DNA of 64,000 nt. Source: Salvelinus alpinus. Lineage: Eukaryota > Chordata > Actinopteri > Salmoniformes > Salmonidae. The translations under genes were made by a program, and so were the position numbers. Below the pieces are notes generated by a model, which was not told the DNA's origin, did no database searches, and was given only the letters and a program-made list of their open reading frames with translations. Shown piece after piece: positions 10,301 through 22,300 of this stretch (position 1 is its first letter; each line of letters begins with the position of its first letter). Where the stretch lies: positions 7,298,506 to 7,362,505 of the forward strand of contig NC_092089.1 of the NCBI RefSeq assembly GCF_045679555.1. Reading direction: 5' to 3'.

Positions 10301-13300
10301 GTCCGACAGTAAGGAGAGCAGCTCAACAGGCCCTACTAAAGGGAGTTATTCTAGGGATTATTCTGAGCTGTTCTGCATCTCTCTTGTCCGACAGTAAGGA
10401 GAGCAGCTCAACAGGCCCTACTAAATTTGAGGTTCAGATCGTGGCCCAGTTCGACAACCACAACTCCCAGGTGTGGAGAGTCTCCTGGAACATCACCAGC
10501 ACCTTGCTGGCCTCGTCGGGAGACGACGGCTGTGTCCGACTCTGGAAAGGTGATGTATCTAGACTGAAAAGGCTGTGTCCCACTCTGGAAAGGTGATCTA
10601 TCCTAGTATAGACTGAAAAGGCTGTGTCCGACTCTGGAAAGGTGATCTATCTAGTATAGACTGAAAAGGCTGTGTCCCACTCTGGAAAGGTGATCTATCT
10701 AGTATAGACTGAAAAGGCTGTGTCCCACTCTGGGAAGGTGATCTATCTAGTATAGACTGAAAAGGCTGTGTCCCACTCTGGAAAGGTGATCTATCTAGTA
10801 TAGACTGAAAACAGAATGGATGACGTAGTGCACAAAAAACAGAATGGATGACGTAGTGCACAAAAAAACAGAATGGATGACGTAGTGCACAAAACACAGA
10901 ATGGATGACGTAGTGCACAAAAAAACAGAATGGATGACGTAGTGCACAAAAAACAGAATGGATGACGTAGTGCACAAAAAACAGAATGGATGACGTAGTG
11001 CACAAAAAAACAGAATGGATGACGTAGTGCACAAAAAAACAGAATGGATGACGTAGTGCACAAAAAACAGAATGGATGACATGGTGCACCAAAAACAGAA
11101 TGGATGACGTAGTGCACCAAAAACAGAATGGATGACGTAGTGCACCAAAAACAGAATGGATGACGTAGTGCACCAAAAACAGAATGGATGACGTAGTGCA
11201 CAAAAAACAGAATGGATGACGTAGTGCACAAAAAAACAGAATGGATGACGTAGTGCACAAAAAACAGAATGGATGACGTAGTGCACAAAAAACAGAATGG
11301 ATGACGTAGTGCACAAAAAACAGAATGGATGACGTAGTGCACAAAAAAACAGAATGGATGACGTAGTGCACCAAAAACAGAATGGATGACGTAGTGCACA
11401 AAAAAACAGAATGGATGACGTAGTGCACCAAAAACAGAATGGATGACGTAGTGCACAAAAAACAGAATGGATGACGTAGTGCACAAAAAAACAGAATGGA
11501 TGACGTAGTGCACCAAAAACAGAATGGATGACGTAGTGCACCAAAAACAGAATGGATGACGTAGTGCACAAAAAAACAGAATGGATGACATGGTGCACAA
11601 AAAACAGAATGGATGACATGGTGCACAAAAAACAGGGACCTGTTTCAGCCTTTCAAAACTTCAGGCTAAAATGTTACAAACGTTTGAGAGTCCATCTTTT
11701 AAATGACTTAACTAGTTTATTATGTCCTGCAACTTAACCATGACCACTAGAGTTGGCCAGGCAGCAGGGTTGGGACCAGGCTAAAAGTCTATCCAGTCAG
11801 TTTACATTTACATTTACATTTAAGTCAGTTAGCTGACGCTCTTATCCAGAGCGACTTACAAATTGGAAAGTTCATACATATTCATCCATATTCATCCTGG
11901 TCCCCCCGTGGGGAATGAACCCACAACCCTGGCGTTGCAAGCGCCATGCTCTACCAACTGAGCCACACGGGACCGTGTGGCCCGTGTGGCTCAGTTTAAA
12001 GCCAATGGTTTAGCTGAAACGAACTAGAAGTGTCCATCTACTGGTGAACTGTGTAAAGTTCCCCACACATTGACACTGTGTCGTTGGTTCCCATCTTCTG
12101 GTCCCCAGCCAACTATATGGACAACTGGAAATGTACCGGCATCCTGAAGGGAGACGGGAGTCCAGTCAACGGGTCGTCAGGACAACCCGGTGCCATGAAT
12201 ACCATGGTGGGCTGCACTGTCCAGACCTCCCAGAATGCACTGAACGGCTCTGCTGCAGGAAGGTAGGAGGCCGCGCCCGCTGGTCGGCCCGGCCAGAGCT
12301 GGCGACTGACTGCTTTACTCTCTCTGGGCCTGACTGACCCTGCAGCACTGACCCTGACCCCCCCCCCCTCCCTGGGTCAACTGATCACAACTGACCCTGA
12401 CCCCCCCCCTCCCTGGGTCAACTGATCACAACTGACCCCGTGTGTTGCACTCATGCAAAGAGCTTGGCTTGTGGCAAGGCCCCAGCAGGTCAGGCCCAGC
12501 AGGTCAGACCCAGCAGGTCAGACCCAGCACGTAGGCCCTGTGGAAGGCGTGTGTGCTCGTTATTAACGGATTGTTTGGGAGGGCTACAGTTTAATGTTCG
12601 TACAACAGCGGACTGAGGTTTTGATTGTACAATAATTGTTGGTGATTGTTTGTTGACACAATTTTATGTTGATGGAACATGAATGTTATTTTGAAGAATA
12701 TCATTTCTTTTTTTTTACATTTTAGATTAGTTACACTTACAGATGTCTGTCATCCTCACATAATGCCCCAGAAACCATCAGCTTTTCAATACATGACATA
12801 CCAGGGCCAAACATACAGCCTTGCTAAATTTAATAATTTACTATTTTGATGTAATCTTATAATAGCATGTATAGAATGTTTGGAGGGCATATTGATAAAT
12901 AATAAATTTTCATCTTTTCAATACGTTTTTTTATTATTTTTTAACCAAAACGTTGCCAAAGTCTTTGCATGGTGGAGGAATGTCTGGAATATAATCTGGT
13001 AATAATCCCTATTAACCTGCTGGTAATCTGCAATTAATTTGAATGAAATAATGACTGAAGGCCGGTCAACATGCTAGTGCTTTAATAACACACACAGTTA
13101 ATATTGCTGAGTTTATATTCAATACTCCTCCTAGTACTGTATATTAACATTCAGTTTCCAGACATTATACTCTCCTAGTACTGTATATCAACATTCAGTT
13201 TCCAGACATTATACTCTCCTAGTACTGTATATCAACATTCAGTTTCCAGACATTATACTCTCCTAGTACTGTATATTAACATTCCGTTTCCAGACATTAT

Positions 13301-16300
13301 ACTCTCCTAGTACTGTATATCAACATTCAGTTTCCAGACATTATACTCTCCTAGTACTGTATATTAACATTCCGTTTCCAGACATTATACTCTCTCCTAG
13401 TACTGTATATGAACATTCAGTTTCCAGACATTATACTCTCTCTCCTAGTACTGTATATGAACATTCAGTTTCCAGACATTATACTCTCCTAGTACTGTAT
13501 ATTAACATTCAGTTTCCAGACATTATACTCTCTCTCCTAGTACTGTATATCAACATTCAGTTTCCAGACATTATACTCTCCTAGTACTGTATATTAACAT
13601 TCCGTTTCCAGACATTATACTCTCCTAGTACTGTATATCAACATTCAGTTTCCAGACATTATACTCTCCTAGTACTGTATATTAACATTCCGTTTCCAGA
13701 CATTATACTCTCTCCTAGTACTGTATATGAACATTCAGTTTCCAGACATTATACTCTCTCTCCTAGTACTGTATATGAACATTCAGTTTCCAGACATTAT
13801 ACTCTCCTAGTACTGTATATTAACATTCAGTTTCCAGACATTATACTCTCTCTCCTAGTACTGTATATCAACATTCAGTTTCCAGACATTATACTCTCCT
13901 AGTACTGTATATTAACATTCAGTTTCCAGACATTATACTCTCCTAGTACTGTATATTAACATTCAGTTTCCAGACATTATACTCTCTCTCCTAGTACTGT
14001 ATATGAACATTCAGTTTCCAGACATTATACTCTCCTAGTACTGTATATTAACATTCAGTTTCCAGACATTATACTCTCCTAGTACTGTATATTAACATTC
14101 AGTTTCCAGACATTATACTCTCTCTCCTAGTACTGTATATTAACATTCAGTTTCCAGACATTATACTCTCCTAGTACTGTATATTAACATTCAGTTTCCA
14201 GACATTATACTCTCCTAGTACTGTATATTAACATTCAGTTTCCAGACATTATACTCTCTCCTAGTACTGTATATTAACATTCAGTTTCCAGACATTATAC
14301 TCTCCTAGTACTGTATATTAACATTCAGTTTCCAGACATTATACTCTCCTAGTACTGTATATTAACATTCAGTTTCCAGACATTATACTCTCCTAGTACT
14401 GTATATTAACATTCAGTTTCCAGACATTATACTCTCTCTCCTAGTACTGTATATGAACATTCAGTTTCCAGACATTATACTCTCCTAGTACTGTATATTA
14501 ACATTCAGTTTCCAGACATTATACTCTCCTAGTACTGTATATTAACATTCAGTTTCCAGACATTATACTCTCTCTCCTAGTACTGTATATCAACATTCAG
14601 TTTCCAGACATTATACTCTCCTAGTACTGTATATTAACATTCCGTTTCCAGACATTATACTCTCCTAGTACTGTATATTAACATTCAGTTTCCAGACATT
14701 ATACTCTCTCTCCTAGTACTGTATATCAACATTCAGTTTCCAGACATTATACTCTCCTAGTACTGTATATTAACATTCCGTTTCCAGACATTATACTCTC
14801 TCTCCTAGTACTGTATATTAACATTCAGTTTCCAGACATTATACTCTCCTAGTACTGTATATTAACATTCAGTTTCCAGACATTATACTCTCTCTCCTAG
14901 TACTGTATATTAACATTCAGTTTCCAGACATTATACTCTCCTAGTACTGTATATTAACATTCAGTTTCCAGACATTATACTCTCTCTCCTAGTACTGTAT
15001 ATCAACATTCAGTTTCCAGACATTATACTCTCCTAGTACTGTATATTAACATTCCGTTTCCAGACATTATACTCTCTCTCCTAGTACTGTATATTAACAT
15101 TCCGTTTCCAGACATTATACTCTCCTAGTACTGTATATTAACATTCCGTTTCCAGACATTATACTCTCCTAGTACTGTATATTAACATTCCGTTTCCAGA
15201 CATTATACTCTCCTAGTACTGTATATTAACATTCAGTTTCCAGATATTATACTCTCTCCTAGTACTGTATATTAACATTCAGTTTCCAGACATTATACTC
15301 TCCTAGTACTGTATATTAACATTCAGTTTCCAGACATTATACTCTCTCCTAGTACTGTATATTAACATTCAGTTTCCAGACATTATACTCTCTCCTAGTA
15401 CTGTATATTAACATTCAGTTTCCAGACATTATACTCTCCTAGTACTGTATATCATCATTCAGTTTCCAGACATTATACTCTCTCTCCTAGTACTGTATAT
15501 CAACATTCAGTTTCCAGACATTATACTCTCCTAGTACTGTATATTAACATTCAGTTTCCAGACATTATACTCTCCTAGTACTGTATATTAACATTCAGTT
15601 TCCAGACATTATACTCTCTCTCCTAGTACTGTATATTAACATTCCGTTTCCAGACATTATACTCTCCTAGTACTGTATATTAACATTCAGTTTCCAGACA
15701 TTATACTCTCTCCTAGTACTGTATATTAACATTCAGTTTCCAGACATTATACTCTCCTAGTACTGTATATTAACATTCAGTTTCCAGACATTATACTCTC
15801 TCTCCTAGTACTGTATATTAACATTCCGTTTCCAGACATTATACTCTCCTAGTACTGTATATTAACATTCAGTTTCCAGACATTATACTCTCTCCTAGTA
15901 CTGTATATTAACATTCAGTTTCCAGACATTATACTCTCCTAGTACTGTATATTAACATTCCGTTTCCAGACATTATACTCTCCTAGTACTGTATATTAAC
16001 ATTCAGTTTCCAGACATTATACTCTCTCTCCTAGTACTGTATATGAACATTCAGTTTCCAGACATTATACTCTCCTAGTACTGTATATTAACATTCAGTT
16101 TCCAGACATTATACTCTCCTAGTACTGTATATTAACATTCAGTTTCCAGACATTATACTCTCTCTCCTAGTACTGTATATCAACATTCAGTTTCCAGACA
16201 TTATACTCTCCTAGTACTGTATATTAACATTCCGTTTCCAGACATTATACTCTCCTAGTACTGTATATTAACATTCAGTTTCCAGACATTATACTCTCTC

Positions 16301-19300
16301 TCCTAGTACTGTATATCAACATTCAGTTTCCAGACATTATACTCTCCTAGTACTGTATATTAACATTCCGTTTCCAGACATTATACTCTCCTAGTACTGT
16401 ATATTAACATTCAGTTTCCAGACATTATACTCTCTCTCCTAGTACTGTATATTAACATTCAGTTTCCAGACATTATACTCTCTCTCCTAGTACTGTATAT
16501 TAACATTCAGTTTCCAGACATTATACTCTCCTAGTACTGTATATTAACATTCCGTTTCCAGACATTATACTCTCTCTCCTAGTACTGTATATCAACATTC
16601 AGTTTCCAGACATTATACTCTCCTAGTACTGTATATTAACATTCCGTTTCCAGACATTATACTCTCTCTCCTAGTACTGTATATTAACATTCCGTTTCCA
16701 GACATTATACTCTCCTAGTACTGTATATTAACATTCCGTTTCCAGACATTATACTCTCCTAGTACTGTATATTAACATTCCGTTTCCAGACATTATACTC
16801 TCCTAGTACTGTATATTAACATTCAGTTTCCAGACATTATACTCTCTCCTAGTACTGTATATTAACATTCAGTTTCCAGACATTATACTCTCCTAGTACT
16901 GTATATTAACATTCAGTTTCCAGACATTATACTCTCTCCTAGTACTGTATATTAACATTCAGTTTCCAGACATTATACTCTCTCCTAGTACTGTATATTA
17001 ACATTCAGTTTCCAGACATTATACTCTCCTAGTACTGTATATCATCATTCAGTTTCCAGACATTATACTCTCTCTCCTAGTACTGTATATCAACATTCAG
17101 TTTCCAGACATTATACTCTCCTAGTACTGTATATTAACATTCAGTTTCCAGACATTATACTCTCCTAGTACTGTATATTAACATTCAGTTTCCAGACATT
17201 ATACTCTCTCTCCTAGTACTGTATATTAACATTCCGTTTCCAGACATTATACTCTCCTAGTACTGTATATTAACATTCAGTTTCCAGACATTATACTCTC
17301 TCCTAGTACTGTATATTAACATTCAGTTTCCAGACATTATACTCTCTCCTAGTACTGTATATTAACATTCAGTTTCCAGACATTATACTCTCCTAGTACT
17401 GTATATTAACATTCAGTTTCCAGACATTATACTCTCTCCTAGTACTGTATATTAACATTCAGTTTCCAGACATTATACTCTCTCCTAGTACTGTATATTA
17501 ACATTCAGTTTCCAGACATTATACTCTCCTAGTACTGTATATCAACATTCAGTTTCCAGACATTATACTCTCCTAGTACTGTATATTAACATTCAGTTTC
17601 CAGACATTATACTCTCCTAGTACTGTATATTAACATTCAGTTTCCAGACATTATACTCTCCTAGTACTGTATATTAACATTCAGTTTCCAGACATTATAC
17701 TCTCCTAGTACTGTATATCAACATTCAGTTTCCAGACATTATACTCTCCTAGTACTGTATATCAACATTCAGTTTCCAGACATTATACTCTCCTAGTACT
17801 GTATATTAACATTCCGTTTCCAGACATTATACTCTCCTAGTACTGTATATCAACATTCAGTTTCCAGACATTATACTCTCCTAGTACTGTATATTAACAT
17901 TCCGTTTCCAGACATTATACTCTCTCCTAGTACTGTATATGAACATTCAGTTTCCAGACATTATACTCTCTNNNNNNNNNNNNNNNNNNNNNNNNNNNNN
18001 NNNNNNNNNNNNNNNNNNNNNNNNNNNNNNNNNNNNNNNNNNNNNNNNNNNNNNNNNNNNNNNNNNNNNNNCTCCTAGTACTGTATATTAACATTCAGTT
18101 TCCAGACATTATACTCTCCTAGTACTGTATATTAACATTCAGTTTCCAGACATTATACTCTCTCCTAGTACTGTATATTAACATTCAGTTTCCAGACATT
18201 ATACTCTCCTAGTACTGTATATTAACATTCAGTTTCCAGACATTATACTCTCCTAGTACTGTATATCAACATTCAGTTTCCAGACATTATACTCTCCTAG
18301 TACTGTATATTAACATTCCGTTTCCAGACATTATACTCTCCTAGTACTGTATATTAACATTCAGTTTCCAGACATTATACTCTCCTAGTACTGTATATTA
18401 ACATTCCAGTTTCCAGACATTATACTCTCTCCTAGTACTGTATATTAACATTCAGTTTCCAGACATTATACTCTCTCCTAGTAACATGTTGGATATTAAC
18501 ATTCAGTTTCCAGACATTATACTCTCTCCTGTACTGGACTGTTTCCCAGTACTCTGTCCCAGTACTGTATATTACATTCAGTTTCCAGACATTATACTCT
18601 CCTAGTACTGTATATTAACATTCAGTTTCCAGACATTATACTCTCCTAGTACTGTATATTAACATTCAGTTTCCAGACATTATACTCTCCTAGTACTGTA
18701 TATAACATTCAGTTTCCAGACATTATACTCTCCTAGTACTGTATATTAACATTCAGTTTCCAGACATTATACTCTCCTAGTACTGTATATGAACATTCAG
18801 TTTCCAGACATTATACTCTCCTAGTACTGTATATTAACATTCAGTTTCCAGACATTATACTCTCCTAGTACTGTATATTAACATTCAGTTTCCAGACATT
18901 ATACTCTCCTAGTACTGTATATTAACATTCAGTTTCCAGACATTATACTCTCTCTCCTAGTACTGTATATGTAACATTCAGTTTCCAGACATTATACTCT
19001 CTCCTAAGATTACTGTATATTAACATTCAGTTTCCAGACATTATACTCTCCTAGTACTGTATATTAACATTCAGTTTCCAGACATTATACTCTCTCCTAG
19101 TACTGTATATTAACATTCAGTTTCCAGACATTATACTCTCCTAGTACTGTATATTAACATTCAGTTTCCAGACATTATACTCTCCTAGTACTGTATATTA
19201 ACATTCAGTTTCCAGACATTATACTCTCCTAGTACTGTATATTAACATTCAGTTTCCAGACATTATACTCTCTCTCCTAGTACTGTATATGAACATTCAG

Positions 19301-22300
19301 TTTCCAGACATTATACTCTCCTAGTACTGTATATTAACATTCAGTTTCCAGACATTATACTCTCCTAGTACTGTATATTAACATTCAGTTTCCAGACATT
19401 ATACTCTCTCTCCTAGTACTGTATATCAACATTCAGTTTCCAGACATTATACTCTCCTAGTACTGTATATTAACATTCCGTTTCCAGACATTATACTCTC
19501 CTAGTACTGTATATTAACATTCAGTTTCCAGACATTATACTCTCTCTCCTAGTACTGTATATCAACATTCAGTTTCCAGACATTATACTCTCCTAGTACT
19601 GTATATTAACATTCCGTTTCCAGACATTATACTCTCTCTCCTAGTACTGTATATTAACATTCAGTTTCCAGACATTATACTCTCCTAGTACTGTATATTA
19701 ACATTCAGTTTCCAGACATTATACTCTCTCCTAGTACTGTATATTAACATTCAGTTTCCAGACATTATACTCTCTCCTAGTACTGTATATTAACATTCAG
19801 TTTCCAGACATTATACTCTCTCCTAGTACTGTATATTAACATTCAGTTTCCAGACATTATACTCTCTCCTAGTACTGTATATTAACATTCAGTTTCCAGA
19901 CATTATACTCTCCTAGTACTGTATATCAACATTCAGTTTCCAGACATTATACTCTCCTAGTACTGTATATTAACATTCGTTTCCAGACATTATACTCTCC
20001 TAGTACTGTATATTAACATTCCGTTTCCAGACATTATACTCTCTCCTAGTACTGTATATTAACATTCCGTTTTCCAGACATTATACTCTCTCCTATTGTA
20101 CTGTATATTAACATTCCGTTTCCAGACATTATACTCTCCTAGTACTGTATATTAACATTCCGTTTCCAGACATTATACTCTCCTAGTACTGTATATTAAC
20201 ATTCAGTTTCCAGACATTATACTCTCCTAGTACTGTATATTAACATTCGTTTCCAGACATTATACTCTCCTATACTGTATATTAACATTCAGTTTCCAGA
20301 CATTATACTCTCCTAGTACTGTATATTAACATTCAGTTTCCAGACATTATACTCTCTCCTAGTACTGTATATTAACATTCAGTTTCCAGACATTATACTC
20401 TCTCCTAGTACTGTATATTAACATTCAGTTTCCAGACATTATACTCTCCTAGTACTGTATATCATCATTCAGTTTCCAGACATTATACTCTCTCTCCTAG
20501 TACTGTATATCAACATTCAGTTTCCAGACATTATACTCTCCTAGTACTGTATATTAACATTCAGTTTCCAGACATTATACTCTCCTAGTACTGTATATTA
20601 ACATTCAGTTTCCAGACATTATACTCTCTCTCCTAGTACTGTATATTAACATTCAGTTTCCAGACATTATACTCTCCTAGTACTGTATATTAACATTCAG
20701 TTTCCAGACATTATACTCTCTCCTAGTACTGTATATTAACATTCAGTTTCCAGACATTATACTCTCTCCTAGTACTGTATATTAACATTCAGTTTCCAGA
20801 CATTATACTCTCCTAGTACTGTATATTAACATTCAGTTTCCAGACATTATACTCTCCTAGTACTGTATATTAACATTCAGTTTCCAGACATTATACTCTC
20901 CTAGTACTGTATATTAACATTCAGTTTCCAGACATTATACTCTCTCCTAGTACTGTATATTAACATTCAGTTTCCAGACATTATACTCTCCTAGTACTGT
21001 ATATTAACATTCAGTTTCCAAATTATACTCTCCTAGTACTGTATATAACATTCAGTTTCCAGACATTATACTCTCCTAGTACTGTATATTAACATTCAGT
21101 TTCCAGACATTATACTCTCCTAGTACTGTATATTAACATTCAGTTTCCAGACATTATACTCTCCTAGTACTGTATATCAACATTCAGTTTCCAGACATTA
21201 TACTCTCCTAGTACTGTATATGAACATTCAGTTTCCAGACATTATACTCTCCTAGTACTGTATATTAACATTCAGTTTCCAGACATTATACTCTCCTAGT
21301 ACTGTATATTAACATTCAGTTTCCAGACATTATACTCTCCTAGTACTGTATATTAACATTCAGTTTCCAGACATTATACTCTCCTAGTACTGTATATTGG
21401 TTCATAAGAAAAGCCTAATAACCTCTCACCTGAGGTGACTATTCTGCCTTAAAATGCACTCCGTTCAGAAAGGCCTCTGTTAACCTGTTACGTTGTGACG
21501 GCATTGTATCGTGTTACGTTTCTCTGTTTTTTTAAATGACAACCTTTTTCTGTACTCTTGTCAATCTTTGATAAATGCATCGTATTGTGATTTTGTTCAT
21601 GACTGTGTGTAATGTACAATTTCATTCAGACAATCTAATTTTAAATGAAATAGTTTTTCGCTTGCGTATTATTGTCCCATTTTCAATAAGGACTCATCCC
21701 TGTGTGGTCTATTGGACGTGAAGGACGCTGCTCGTTGCACACAGGGACGGCCAGAGGATCCCCTTTAGCCCTCGCCGGCGGAGCCCGACTGCCCCGAAGA
21801 CACTCCACCAGCCTGTTAATCTGAAGCCCGTTGACCAGCGAGCCCCCTGGCGACCAGCGAGCCCCCTGGCGACCAGCGAGCCCCCTGGCGACCAGCGAGC
21901 CCCCTGGCGAGCACCCTGGCGACCAGCGAGCACCCTGGCGACCAGCGAGCCCCCTGGCGAGCACCCTGGCGACCAGCGAGCCCCCTGGCGACCAGTGAGC
22001 CCCCTGGCGACCAGCGAGCTCTCTGGTGACCATGCATGGACCAGGATGCCACTGCTTCGGCCATACTTACTTCTAATAGGTGTTGCTTTATTTTAGATCA
22101 GATTGTATTTGTCACATGTGCTGTAGTAGACCTTACAGTGAAATGCTGATTTAAAAGCCCTTAACCAACAATGCAGTTTTAAGAAAATACCTTTAAAAAA
22201 AGTTAGCGGTAAGAAAAACAAAGAGCAGCAGTAAATAACAATACCAGCACAGATCTGTAGAACTTCTAAATGAATACCTCACCACAGTGTCTTCTGTTGT

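Noticed and set aside
10598-11628. Minus-strand open frames of 269-342 codons
   Set aside because: They are made by the 28-bp and 48-bp arrays in seh1l intron 7. The translation is a periodic phrase without any domain.
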